A stretch of 64,000 nt of DNA, from contig CAKUXM010000003.1 in the NCBI GenBank assembly GCA_934700335.1, positions 88,300 to 152,299 on the forward strand. Direction: 5' to 3'. This DNA comes from an uncultured Candidatus Melainabacteria bacterium. GTDB taxonomy: Bacteria > Cyanobacteriota > Vampirovibrionia > Gastranaerophilales > Gastranaerophilaceae. How positions within the stretch are numbered: the first letter of the stretch is position 1; each line of letters begins with the position of its first letter. A program made the translations under genes and the position numbers. The notes under the pieces are model-generated. The model was not told where the DNA came from, made no database searches, and worked only from the letters and a program-made list of their open reading frames with translations. Positions 1 through 7,998 of this stretch are shown here, piece after piece.

Positions 1-125
1 ATGACTTAAAAATTTTTAACATAGACATCGTCAATGATGATATCGAAAACCCTGAAATACGAATATCTAATATTAAAAAAGAGCATATTAACTTTTTAAA
101 TAATTTAGGTGTGAAAATCAATTAG
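1..125 (+). CDS. C-terminal end of an unidentified protein (5' truncated by window edge)
   Basis: An open frame runs from the first bases (frame of base 3) to a TAG at 123-125. It encodes about 40 residues rich in I, N, D and K with no recognisable motif, and the start lies outside the window. Base and codon use match the neighbours. It ends 46 bp before the minus-strand tRNA-Gly. Too little is visible to name a function. Confidence 0.5.
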   Translation, partial: DLKIFNIDIVNDDIENPEIRISNIKKEHINFLNNLGVKIN

Positions 126-170
126 TAAACACAAGGTGGACATAATAAAATAAAAAATAAGAATTAAAAA

Positions 171-243
171 AGCGGAAGACGGGACTCGGACCCGCAACAA
201 CCTGCTTGGAAGGCAGGGACTCTACCAATTGAGTTACTTCCGC
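171..243 (-). tRNA. tRNA-Gly (anticodon TCC)
   Basis: The reverse complement folds as a standard cloverleaf. The 7-bp acceptor stem is GCGGAAG/CTTCCGC, the anticodon stem CCTGC/GCAGG carries the loop CTTCCAA with anticodon TCC, and the T-arm has a TCCGAGT-type loop. The discriminator is U, as is common for tRNA-Gly. CCA is not encoded; a run of T follows directly and probably ends transcription. Confidence 0.95.
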
Positions 244-345
244 ATACATGTTTAATTTATACATACATTTAACACTAAAAACAATTTAAAATCAAGATTT
301 TAATTTGTTTTTAATTTTATACACCTTTTGGTCTATACAAAATTT

Positions 346-359
346 CAACCCTAGGGTTG
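346..359. promoter_or_regulatory. 14-bp perfect palindrome upstream of the AMIN-like gene
   Basis: CAACCCTAGGGTTG is a perfect inverted repeat and GC-richer than the surrounding AT-rich leader. It lies about 75 bp before the start codon at 434. Its position and dyad symmetry fit a dimeric regulator site, but no regulator is known, and a palindrome of this length can occur by chance. Confidence 0.25.
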
Positions 360-433
360 ATGTCTATTTCTTCAAAAGAATATACACTAGATGAGTAATC
401 GTTGAAGAGAATTATTTTAGTGGGGTAAATAAA

Positions 434-1606
434 TTGAAAAAGTTAGTATTATTGTTTTGTATAATATGTTTTTCAAATATATGTGTTCAAGCAGCAACTG
501 ATAATGTGTTGCAATCTATTCAAATAGATACATTTAAAGATACTTATAATATTGTTTTAAAATCTGATGAAAAACCAGAGGCAAAAAGAGTTATTACAGA
601 TGATAATAAAATGATGTTAACTTTAAAAGGTGTTCGTGTATCTCAAGAGTTAAACACAATTTATAATGCAACAAATATTGATAGTGTTACTGTTGAGCCG
701 GCAGGTAATGATACAGTTAATGTTTCATTTCAAGCTCAAAACATCAGCCACGCAAACTTAGTATTTGATACCTTGGATACTCCATTAGGTGTTATGAGAG
801 CAAAAGAGGCACAAGCTCAAAAAGCTCAGCAACAAAAACCTAAAAAACACAAAAAGAAAATTGTTTTAAGCCACCCTGTAAGAGACTATAGACCAGTTTT
901 TGATGAAGAAGATGAAGAAGGTATGTCTTTAGACTCTCTTATGTCAAACGAATATGCAAGTTCTTTTATTTCTGTATTTAAAGAAGATGGAGTTACAAAC
1001 ACAATCACAATTCTTTTAATAGGTTTGATTATTCTTTGCGTAGTTAGATTGTTTAAGAGAAGTAATAATGAGGATAATATGCAAGTTGGGTTAAGCCAAA
1101 GCTTGAGAGATAGAGAAATGGGCTTAATGCAAGATATGATGGCAGGTCAACAACAATACCAAGCGCAACAACAAATGCAACAACAAGCACCAAGTATTAG
1201 ACCAGAAATGACTTATGGTATAAGAAGTTATCAAAATGCTGTTAAGACTCCATATCAACAAAGCATTAAATCACCTTATATGACTTCTGAAATTAGATTT
1301 AATAATTCATCTTTACAACAAAAGATGCAAGAAATTAGAAACAATGTTCAACAACAAGCGACAAGACCAAATTTACAAGAAAAAGCTCCAGCAGCTGTAG
1401 CCTCAACACCATTGAGAGCAAATAAATCAGCGCAAGTTGGAATGCAACAAAGACCAGTTTCAAGTAGTTCAAGAATGTCAGCTCCACAACAACGAGTAAC
1501 TAACATGGATTCAATGAAATTCTTAGATTCAATGGCAAAAATTTACGAAAAGAATGGTCGCTCAGACTTAGCACAAGGTCTAAAATCTAAAATGAATAGA
1601 ATTTAA
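434..1606 (+). CDS. Secreted/membrane-anchored AMIN-like domain protein with Q-rich tail
   Basis: 390 residues from a TTG start (TTG AAA AAG) with the G-rich TGGGGT about 8 nt upstream. Residues 1-20 are a signal peptide ending near VQA. Residues about 25-110 look beta-rich and resemble AMIN domains, which bind peptidoglycan or sit in pilus and division proteins. A K/Q-rich linker follows, then one membrane helix at about 187-206 and a glutamine-rich low-complexity tail. The tail ends in a short predicted helix (MDSMKFLDSMAKIYEKNG). The gene stands alone, with its own terminator. A cell-envelope role is inferred; the AMIN assignment rests on pattern only. Confidence 0.65.
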   Translation: MKKLVLLFCIICFSNICVQAATDNVLQSIQIDTFKDTYNIVLKSDEKPEAKRVITDDNKMMLTLKGVRVSQELNTIYNATNIDSVTVEPAGNDTVNVSFQAQNISHANLVFDTLDTPLGVMRAKEAQAQKAQQQKPKKHKKKIVLSHPVRDYRPVFDEEDEEGMSLDSLMSNEYASSFISVFKEDGVTNTITILLIGLIILCVVRLFKRSNNEDNMQVGLSQSLRDREMGLMQDMMAGQQQYQAQQQMQQQAPSIRPEMTYGIRSYQNAVKTPYQQSIKSPYMTSEIRFNNSSLQQKMQEIRNNVQQQATRPNLQEKAPAAVASTPLRANKSAQVGMQQRPVSSSSRMSAPQQRVTNMDSMKFLDSMAKIYEKNGRSDLAQGLKSKMNRI

Positions 1607-1648
1607 ACTTGTGGCTATAAACTAACTAATGGGATTATGTATTTTAAG

Positions 1649-1674
1649 GAGTGGTAAAAACCACTCTTTTTTTT
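1649..1674 (+). terminator. Rho-independent terminator after the AMIN-like gene
   Basis: Stem GAGTGGT/ACCACTC with an AAAA loop, followed directly by eight T. It lies 43 bp after the stop at 1606. Confidence 0.9.
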
Positions 1675-1677
1675 GAC

Positions 1678-1806
1678 AAAGCGAACAGCTAAGCTAGAGC
1701 GAAGCTTGTGAGCCTGTCTCCGAGTTGACTTTAAGCCGTTAGGCATAATAATTAAATTAATGCCATACGGATAAAAGGAAACGTAGGTAAAAGCGAACAG
1801 CTAAGC
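1678..1806. repeat. Pair of 17-nt direct repeats in a GC-richer intergenic block
   Basis: AAAGCGAACAGCTAAGC occurs at 1678-1694 and again at 1790-1806, about 112 bp apart. The block between contains several short inverted pieces (GGCAT...ATGCC; AAGC...GCTT) and is visibly richer in GC than flanking DNA. No ORF of note is present. It may be a remnant of an interspersed repeat. Confidence 0.5.
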
Positions 1807-1813
1807 GATTATC

Positions 1814-1844
1814 CAAAAAACAAAAGCCGAGCGAGCGCTCGGCT
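1814..1844 (-). terminator. Terminator of the 1886-2260 gene
   Basis: On the minus strand the stem AGCCGAGC/GCTCGGCT (8 bp, loop GCTC) is followed by TTTTGTTTTTT. It lies about 40 bp beyond the stop of the minus-strand gene. Confidence 0.8.
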
Positions 1845-1885
1845 AAGATTGGAGTAAATGTGAATTTATGACTATATATATTGGC

Positions 1886-2260
1886 TTACGTCAATAATTG
1901 TAGTGTTAAAGTATTCATGGCATCGTCAGATAAGATGTCTCCAAACTCATTTCTAATGATGTTTAATGTTTTGTTAAACAAGCTGTTAAATTGATTTACT
2001 GTACGTTGGATTCTATCTTGACTTTCGCCAGAAACATAGTTAGATACTTTAACTTCTTTTGATGGTTTTACTTGGGCATATGATGAAGACATGTATTGGA
2101 AGATTTCATCTGCGCTAACTTGTCTCTTTGGTTCTGTAAGTGTGGTTTGTTCTTTTGTTTGAGTTGTTTCTTTCATATTGGCTGTGTTTTCTTTTTTGGC
2201 TGTTTTGATGCCACCGTAGATGCCTTGAGAGTAACTCATAATTGGGTTGATAAATGCCAT
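1886..2260 (-). CDS. Small hypothetical protein (124 aa)
   Basis: Begins MAFINPIMSYSQGIYGG. Residues about 20-50 are a Thr/Lys/Glu-rich disordered stretch, and the C-terminal half (about 70-124) is predicted helical and polar (RIQRTVNQFNSLFNKTLNIIRNEF). There is no signal peptide and no known domain. A good GGAG-type ribosome site (AGAGGAGAAAG) lies just upstream of the ATG. It is transcribed away from the long intergenic region before the coiled-coil gene at 2636, so the two may share a divergent control region. I do not recognise the family. Confidence 0.7.
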   Translation of the reverse strand: MAFINPIMSYSQGIYGGIKTAKKENTANMKETTQTKEQTTLTEPKRQVSADEIFQYMSSSYAQVKPSKEVKVSNYVSGESQDRIQRTVNQFNSLFNKTLNIIRNEFGDILSDDAMNTLTLQLLT

Positions 2261-2635
2261 AAATTCTTTCTCCTCTGTTTGTTAAACTCCGTTACACATT
2301 CTTTTTAATAATCATTTTTTGAAAGTCAAAATTTTAGTTTTTTATCAGTAATATTTCTTAATAATTAATAAAAATTTAGTCAAATTTTTCAGAAAAAATA
2401 CCTTTATATAAATACGGAAGAACATGAATTTACTTAGCGTTGCGTAAATTATTACGTATTTTATTACATTTATGTAAATTTTTGTAAAGATTGCATTTTG
2501 GCTCATGTTTAGAGTATTATAGGTTTACAACCTGTTTTAAACCATGTCGTGGTAAGGGTTTTACTGAAATTCACCTAAGATAAAATACTTTATATATATG
2601 TGTAAAGTGAGTGTATTAAGTTACGTGGAGAAAAA
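2261..2635. promoter_or_regulatory. 375-bp divergent intergenic/leader region
   Basis: Very AT-rich, with no ORF. It contains a GGTTTA...TAAACC inverted repeat near 2521-2542 and a CGTGGTAAGGGTTTTACTG hairpin-like stretch. An ACTTTATATA promoter-like box at about 2587 is followed by TGTATTAAGT at 2612-2621. The same two words recur in the same order before the gene at 14961. A promoter for the downstream gene is likely; further roles are unknown. Confidence 0.4.
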
Positions 2636-3841
2636 ATGGCATTCGGTTCAATTTCTAAATATACAAAAATTGTTCAAGAAAAAGGTATCACACAACAAAG
2701 TGTAGCTGAAAAATCTACAAAAGCTATTGTTGATACAGAAAAAGCTGCAAGTATATTTAATGAAGATGGTTCAGCTAAAACATCAGGAGATTTATCATCT
2801 CCTATTCAAACTACTGTAACTGAAAGCTATGATACTTCTGCTATGGAAAAAGCAGTTAACAGATATACAAAAGCTTTAAAACTTCAAACTGCATTGACTT
2901 CAATTGCTTCTTTAGGCAATTTGTTTGGTGTGTCATCTTCAGTTCCTAATTATAACTATGTTTCAAACAATACAAATGTTAAAGCTGATACAACTTCTCA
3001 AGTTGATACTTTAAATCAACAAATGGGTATTTCAAATACTTTAGAAACAGCTATTCAAAACTATTCTAAAAACAACAAATCATCTGACACTTGGACTAAC
3101 TTAGTTAGTCAAACTGCAGCTGCAAAAGCTGACTTAACTTCAATTGCATCTTTCAAACAAGAACAACAAGCAATTATTACAGCTTTCCCTGAAAAATTAC
3201 AAGCTTTACAAACTGAAGTTGAAAACTTAAAACAAGAAAAAATCGAAGCTGGTAAAGCAGTTGATGCAAATAGAGAAGGCATTCAATTAAATATCAGAAA
3301 AAATGCTATCGAGACAAAAGAAATTCCTGCTCAAGAAAAAGCTATTTCTGATAGCCAAACAAAAGTTTCAACTGCAGAAAAGAAATTAACAAAAGATTTA
3401 GCAGATCAAGATGACATTATTAAAAATGCTGTTATAGTTATCAAAAATGCAGACGGTACAACAGAACAAATTCCTGATACCGCTAAAATTGATGCAGCAA
3501 ATAAAAAGAAACAAGAACTTCAAGCAACATTTGATAAATTAAAAGCAGCTGAAGAAAAAGTTCAAAGCGATGCTCAAGCTAAAATTAATGACTTGAAAAA
3601 TGAATTGAAGTCTACTGAAGAAAAGTTAAAAAATTGCGGTAAAACTCAAGAAGAATTAGAACAAGTTCAAAAACGTTATGCTGATGCAATTGATAATTTA
3701 AATAAGAAAAATGAAGAAATTGATAAATTAAAAGAAGAAAAAGCAACTGCTCAATCTAATTTATCATCTGCAGCTTCAAGAGAAAAATCAATTAATAATT
3801 TAATTGAAAAAGCTGATAAATTAATGGTTGATAAAAAATAA
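2636..3841 (+). CDS. Coiled-coil hypothetical protein (401 aa)
   Basis: Starts MAFGSISKYTKIVQEKG after GTGGAGAAAAA, a clear ribosome site. There is no signal peptide. Residues 1-100 are Ser/Thr/Ala-rich with a short hydrophobic patch (TSIASLGNLFGVSS). Residues about 160-400 are dominated by long heptad-like helices rich in K, E, Q and A (for example ETEVENLKQEK and EELEQVQKRYADAI), so the C-terminal part is very probably an extended coiled coil. There is one Cys near 346. Function is unknown; the form suggests a structural or scaffolding protein. It has its own promoter-like region and terminator. Confidence 0.75.
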   Translation: MAFGSISKYTKIVQEKGITQQSVAEKSTKAIVDTEKAASIFNEDGSAKTSGDLSSPIQTTVTESYDTSAMEKAVNRYTKALKLQTALTSIASLGNLFGVSSSVPNYNYVSNNTNVKADTTSQVDTLNQQMGISNTLETAIQNYSKNNKSSDTWTNLVSQTAAAKADLTSIASFKQEQQAIITAFPEKLQALQTEVENLKQEKIEAGKAVDANREGIQLNIRKNAIETKEIPAQEKAISDSQTKVSTAEKKLTKDLADQDDIIKNAVIVIKNADGTTEQIPDTAKIDAANKKKQELQATFDKLKAAEEKVQSDAQAKINDLKNELKSTEEKLKNCGKTQEELEQVQKRYADAIDNLNKKNEEIDKLKEEKATAQSNLSSAASREKSINNLIEKADKLMVDKK

Positions 3842-3861
3842 TTTTAAATTGGTTTAGTAAT

Positions 3862-3892
3862 AAAAGCGCCTTGATAAAATCAAGGCGCTTTT
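3862..3892 (+). terminator. Terminator after the coiled-coil gene
   Basis: A 12-bp stem, AAAAGCGCCTTG/CAAGGCGCTTTT with a 7-nt loop. The A tract before and T tract after let it work in both directions. Confidence 0.85.
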
Positions 3893-3900
3893 ATTATGTA

Positions 3901-3929
3901 GAGAGGCGAAGCCTTCGGCTTCGCCTCTC
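3901..3929. terminator. 13-bp perfect hairpin (GAGAGGCGAAGCC family)
   Basis: GAGAGGCGAAGCC pairs perfectly with GGCTTCGCCTCTC around the loop TTC. There is no U-tract on either side. The same stem occurs after the metalloprotease gene at 39184-39224 with loop GTT, so this is a repeated hairpin and not a one-off terminator. Confidence 0.6.
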
Positions 3930-3987
3930 TAGCAAGAAGAGCTTTACTTTTGTAATAAAAAAAAGAATGTGGTATAGAAAAGAACAA

Positions 3988-4025
3988 GAAGAAGGCGATT
4001 TGACATTTGTCAAATCGCCTTCTTC
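3988..4025 (-). terminator. Terminator of pnp (17-bp perfect stem)
   Basis: GAAGAAGGCGATTTGAC pairs fully with GTCAAATCGCCTTCTTC around a 4-nt loop. On the minus strand it is followed by TTGTTCTTTT. It lies about 20 bp past the pnp stop. Confidence 0.75.
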
Positions 4026-4045
4026 GATTTTATTAATTATTAAAA

Positions 4046-6196
4046 TTAATTATTTTCAGCTTCAAATTTAGCTTTTTCTTCTTCAGTTACCCCTTTTAAT
4101 GTTAGGTTAACTCTGCCTCTGTCGTCAATTTTAATAATTTTAACGATAACTTCGTCGCCAATATTTACGTGAGGTTCGATTGTTTCGATTCTTTCTTTGC
4201 AAATTTGAGAGATGTGAATCATGCCATCTTTACCGCCACCTAATTCAACGAAAGCACCGATAGGAATAATTCTTACAACTTTTCCTTTTAAAATCATGCC
4301 TTCTTCAGGTTTGAAAGTTAGGTCTTTAATCATTTTGATTGCGATTTTAGCTCCTTCTTGGTCGTTAGAAGTGATTGTTACAACGCCAGTATCTTGGATA
4401 TCGATTTCAGCGCCAGAAGCATCAATGATAGCTCTAATTTGTTTACCACCAGGTCCAATTACTGTTCCTATATCAGCTTGAGGAATTGTCAATGTAGTAA
4501 TGCTTGGTGCAAATGGAGACATTTCTTTAGCTGGTTCAGTGATAGCTTCTCTCATTTTACTTAAGATGTGTAATCTACCTTCTTTAGCTTGTTGTAAAGC
4601 TCGTCTTAAAGTATCATTTGAGATACCTTTAGCTTTCATATCCATTTGAAGGGCAGTGATAGCTTCGTCATTACCTGTAACTTTGAAGTCCATATCACCT
4701 AAGAAGTCTTCAATACCTTGAATATCTGTTAAAACAACAGGTTCGTGGTCAGGTTCTGTAATCATACCCATTGCAACACCACCAATCATACATTTTACAG
4801 GTACACCAGCGTTCATTAAAGCCATTGAAGAACCGCAAGTTGATGCCATTGATGTTGAACCATTTGATTCTAATACGTCAGAAGTTACTCTGATTGTGTA
4901 ACCAAATTCTTCTTGGCTTGGAAGAGCAGGAACGTTAGCTCTTTCAGCTAAGTTACCGTGTCCAACTTCACGACGGCCAGGACCTCTTAATGCTTTAACT
5001 TCACCAACTGAGAAACCTGGGAAGATGTATTTGTGCATGTATGTTTTTTCAGTTTGAGGGTCAACACCGTCAAGCTCTTGTTTCATACCAGGACCAGCCA
5101 ATGTTGCAACTGATAGAACTTGAGTTTGACCTCTTGTGAATACAGCAGAACCATGAGCTCTAGGGATAACTCCAACTTCGCACCAGATTGGACGAACTTC
5201 GTGAGGGTTTCTACCGTCGGCTCTAACGCCTTCGTTAACAATCATTGCACGCATAACTTTCTTTTCTGCTGCTTTGAATTCTTCAGCGATAAAGTCTATA
5301 CCAGTTTCTTCAATCATCACGTGGATAGGGTGATCTTCTGGTAAAGCTTCAATTCTTTCTTTAACTAATTTTTTAGCTTCTTCCAATTTATTTTGTCTGT
5401 ATGTTCTGTCAAAGTTGTGGTAAGCATCATAAATCATGTCTCCTGCAACTTCTTGGATAATATTTTTAATTTCAGTTGTGTCATAAGGGTTAACGAATTC
5501 TTCTTTAACGATGCCACATTCTTGAGCGAAAGCAACTTGAGCTTCGCATTGTTTTCTTATTTCAATTTGAGCAAATTCAACAGCGTTCATGATATCGTCT
5601 TCTGTAACGAATTTGCAACCTGCTTCAACCATGATTACAGAGTCATGCGTACCAGCAACAACGATGTCTAAGTCTGATTTTTCAGCTTGTTGGTGAGTTG
5701 GGTTAGCAATCATGTTGCCATTTTCATCTCTACCAACTCTAACTGCACCGATAGGACCTTCAAAAGGTGCGCCTGATAACATTAGGGCATAAGATGCACC
5801 TAACATTGCTAATGTATCAGGTTGGTTTTCTTGATCATAGCTGAATAATTGAGCTACGATTTGAATATCATTTCTGTATCCTTTTGGAAATAAAGGTCTG
5901 ATTGGTCTATCAATAAGTCTTGAAACTAAGATAGCTTTATCAGATGCTTTACCTTCGCTTCTGTTATATCCACCTGGAATTCTTCCGATTGATGACATTC
6001 TTTCTTCGTAGTCAATTAACAATGGGAAGAAATCAATACCAACTCTAGGTTCTTTGCTAACGCAACAATGTACGAATAACATTGTATCACCGCATCTAAC
6101 GGTTACTGAAGAAGTAGCTGAATTAGCGTATTTGCCAGTTTCAACTTCAATAATTTTTCCACCAACTTCTAGTTGAGTTTTCTTTGATTCTACCAT
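4046..6196 (-). CDS. pnp: Polyribonucleotide nucleotidyltransferase (PNPase)
   Basis: A 3'-to-5' phosphorolytic exoribonuclease that degrades mRNA to nucleoside diphosphates in the cytoplasm, usually as a trimer. At 716 residues it has the full family length. Two RNase PH domains lie at about 10-230 and 325-550 (with HGSAVFTRGQTQ and GPGRREVGHGNLAERA), a KH domain at about 560-615 (GTVIGPGGKQIRAI) and an S1 domain at about 625-695 (GKVVRIIPIGAFVEL). The ATG follows AAGAGGAAAAA on the minus strand. It stands alone, not next to rpsO as in many bacteria. Confidence 0.98.
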   Translation of the reverse strand: MVESKKTQLEVGGKIIEVETGKYANSATSSVTVRCGDTMLFVHCCVSKEPRVGIDFFPLLIDYEERMSSIGRIPGGYNRSEGKASDKAILVSRLIDRPIRPLFPKGYRNDIQIVAQLFSYDQENQPDTLAMLGASYALMLSGAPFEGPIGAVRVGRDENGNMIANPTHQQAEKSDLDIVVAGTHDSVIMVEAGCKFVTEDDIMNAVEFAQIEIRKQCEAQVAFAQECGIVKEEFVNPYDTTEIKNIIQEVAGDMIYDAYHNFDRTYRQNKLEEAKKLVKERIEALPEDHPIHVMIEETGIDFIAEEFKAAEKKVMRAMIVNEGVRADGRNPHEVRPIWCEVGVIPRAHGSAVFTRGQTQVLSVATLAGPGMKQELDGVDPQTEKTYMHKYIFPGFSVGEVKALRGPGRREVGHGNLAERANVPALPSQEEFGYTIRVTSDVLESNGSTSMASTCGSSMALMNAGVPVKCMIGGVAMGMITEPDHEPVVLTDIQGIEDFLGDMDFKVTGNDEAITALQMDMKAKGISNDTLRRALQQAKEGRLHILSKMREAITEPAKEMSPFAPSITTLTIPQADIGTVIGPGGKQIRAIIDASGAEIDIQDTGVVTITSNDQEGAKIAIKMIKDLTFKPEEGMILKGKVVRIIPIGAFVELGGGKDGMIHISQICKERIETIEPHVNIGDEVIVKIIKIDDRGRVNLTLKGVTEEEKAKFEAENN

Positions 6197-6429
6197 TTTT
6201 TCCTCTTTCTTGGCTGTTTTAACGTCTTTATAAATGCAGCCTTTTGTTTCATCTATAAACCTTGATTTTATTTTATCTTAAACAAATTGATAGGGCAAGC
6301 CTTTTACATAGTTTTGATAGATGTAGATTTAATAAATTGTTATATAATTTTTTATCTGGTTGTAGGAAATTTTTATGCTTTCTGTAATTTGTGCAAAAAT
6401 TCTAGCTTTTATAATAGGAAGTGAGGAAC

Positions 6430-6469
6430 AAGAAGGACAAAGCAGGCGAATGCCTGCTTTGTCCTTCTT
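6430..6469 (-). terminator. 18-bp perfect hairpin closing the YtxH cluster
   Basis: AAGAAGGACAAAGCAGGC pairs fully with its complement around GAAT. It lies 26 bp past the stop of the 6495-6767 gene, between that gene and the pnp promoter. The U-tract is weak on both strands, so efficiency is uncertain. Confidence 0.6.
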
Positions 6470-6494
6470 TAATATTCTTTAAGTTTTGCTATTA

Positions 6495-6767
6495 TTAGTT
6501 ATTACCCATTTCTTCTTTTTTTGAGTTAATCATATCTTGAATTTTGCCCATAATAGCATCACCTTTTTGTTGCATATCTGATACAATTTCTTCTGCTTTT
6601 GATTGAATTTCTTTCACAGTCTTATCTGTTTTTTCCATTACATCTTTTGCTGTATCTGATAACATTTCTCTTGTTTCAGCACCTGATTTTGGTGCTAGTA
6701 ATAAACCTGCTACTGCGCCTAATGCTGCGCCTACTACAAATCCGCCTAAAAATTTACCTACTGACAT
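6495..6767 (-). CDS. YtxH-domain small membrane protein (90 aa)
   Basis: Residues about 3-25 form a Gly/Ala-rich membrane helix (GKFLGGFVVGAALGAVAGLLLAPKSG) ending in the APKSG-E-R signature of YtxH/GvpP-like proteins. The rest is an amphipathic, Lys/Glu-rich helix. YtxH proteins are general-stress-type membrane proteins of unknown biochemical role. It is the last gene of a four-gene minus-strand cluster, and the gene at 7175 carries the same signature. Confidence 0.8.
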   Translation of the reverse strand: MSVGKFLGGFVVGAALGAVAGLLLAPKSGAETREMLSDTAKDVMEKTDKTVKEIQSKAEEIVSDMQQKGDAIMGKIQDMINSKKEEMGNN

Positions 6768-6785
6768 AGTTTAATTTCCTTTCTT

Positions 6786-7157
6786 TTATTTAGAGAACAT
6801 CTTGTAAACGGTTGTAAAACCTTTTACTGCTCCTGATATTAATGCACCTGATGCATTCTTTAATTTTGAAACAGCGCTCATACCTATTCCGAATGAATCA
6901 GTCAATGCTCTTTTAAATGAATCTACTCTTTGGTCTGCTGATTTTACAAATGCATTTATTGATTTTAAAGATGCTTTGATTTCTTGTATTGTAGGTTCTA
7001 ACTCTGTCTTTACCATATCAAGTGTAGAGTCTAAATTCTTTGTAAATCTTGACAAATCTATCAACAATTTTATCAAAAATATGCTTACAAATATTAAGAC
7101 AATACCTGTTGTGTATACTAAAAATGTTAGACCGTTATTTAAAGCTGTTTCTGACAT
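6786..7157 (-). CDS. DUF948-like membrane protein (123 aa)
   Basis: One membrane helix at about 10-32 (FLVYTTGIVLIFVSIFLIKLLIDL), then a long helix with an LD-x-M-x-x-E-L pattern (STLDMVKTELEPTIQEIKASLKSINAF), typical of DUF948/YtxG proteins. The short C-terminus is Gly/Ala-rich. It sits between two YtxH genes, a combination also seen in the Bacillus ytxG-ytxH operon. Stress or envelope association is inferred from that precedent; no activity is known. Confidence 0.7.
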   Translation of the reverse strand: MSETALNNGLTFLVYTTGIVLIFVSIFLIKLLIDLSRFTKNLDSTLDMVKTELEPTIQEIKASLKSINAFVKSADQRVDSFKRALTDSFGIGMSAVSKLKNASGALISGAVKGFTTVYKMFSK

Positions 7158-7174
7158 CTATCTTCCTTTACTTA

Positions 7175-7489
7175 TTACATTGTAAAATCGTAATTTAAAC
7201 CTTCAAGTTCTTTTGCTTTTTTCATTTTTCTGTTTTTCAAAGAGTTATTAATTCTTTGGTAAACTTGTTCAATTTTATATTTGAATATGTCTAAAGCCTC
7301 ACTTGCTTGTTTTTTTGCTTCTTGTACATTTGGTGCTTGGTTTTCTACAAATGTTGTGATAGCTTCTTTAACTTCTTTTCTTGATTCTTCACCTGATTTT
7401 GGAGCATACAATACAGCGGCTACGATACCGCCAATTACACCTGCCATTAAGCCAAGTCCGAAACATAATGATTCATTCTTTTTGCACAT
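7175..7489 (-). CDS. YtxH-domain membrane protein (104 aa)
   Basis: The start is placed at the ATG at 7489 because GAGGTG lies 5 nt upstream; an in-frame ATG at 7537 has no such site. The protein begins MCKKNESLCFGLGLMAG. The membrane helix at about 8-28 ends in APKSGEESRKE, the YtxH signature. The remainder is a charged helix with a Lys-rich stretch (KNRKMKKAKE). Cys residues lie at 2 and 9. It is transcribed with the DUF948-like and second YtxH genes, with gaps under 20 bp. Confidence 0.75.
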   Translation of the reverse strand: MCKKNESLCFGLGLMAGVIGGIVAAVLYAPKSGEESRKEVKEAITTFVENQAPNVQEAKKQASEALDIFKYKIEQVYQRINNSLKNRKMKKAKELEGLNYDFTM

Positions 7490-7557
7490 TTTTACACCTC
7501 GACTTTCGTTACCTTTATTTTTTTTAAATATTATCATGCTTTATTTTTTTATACAAG

Positions 7558-7920
7558 TTATACTTTTATACTATTTTTGTACGTATCATAGGCTATAAGG
7601 GCTAGTTCTATATACAAAACTTGTTTCTTATATTTCTTCGATAAAATCATCAACCCAATGCTTAAAATAATATTCTTCAATATTCCATAAGCAAAGGCTT
7701 TCTTCTTCTCAACAACCTTCTTCCCGCAAATCTTAATGGTATCGCAGAAGTCGTAAACATCTTTCTGTATTTCTTCTGCCTTCAATTTAATCTTGTATCT
7801 ATTCTCTAAAATAGTATCATTCAAGGTATTAATCTTCTTATTAAATTGAATAATACCGTAGATTGCGAAGATTGCAAATAATATTTCAATTGTGATTGTT
7901 GCGTAAATTAAATAAATCAT
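7558..7920 (-). CDS. Small membrane protein of unknown function (120 aa)
   Basis: An N-terminal hydrophobic helix (residues about 2-25) is followed by a charged coiled-coil-like segment (about 28-60). A second hydrophobic stretch lies at about 80-110 (ILKNIILSIGLMILSKK and YIELALIAYDTY). The layout resembles the neighbouring YtxH/DUF948-like proteins but lacks their signatures. It is probably the first gene of the minus-strand cluster, divergent from murT with a 78-bp gap. No function can be assigned. Confidence 0.6.
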   Translation of the reverse strand: MIYLIYATITIEILFAIFAIYGIIQFNKKINTLNDTILENRYKIKLKAEEIQKDVYDFCDTIKICGKKVVEKKKAFAYGILKNIILSIGLMILSKKYKKQVLYIELALIAYDTYKNSIKV

Positions 7921-7998
7921 TTTTATATTTCATCTTTTGTATTATGATTAGATTATAGAGTAAAGGTCAAAAAAAATAAATACCCGAGTGAGTAAATT

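Noticed and set aside
2096..2308. Plus-strand ORF opposite the 1886-2260 gene
   Set aside because: It is the antisense shadow of a better-supported gene, Cys/Phe-rich and without a ribosome site. The same applies to other opposite-strand frames inside pnp, clpC, the pump operon and pheT.
3871..4071. 66-codon ORF over the hairpins after the coiled-coil gene
   Set aside because: It is built from two hairpin arms and a terminator, and has Arg/Ser-rich sequence with no ribosome site.
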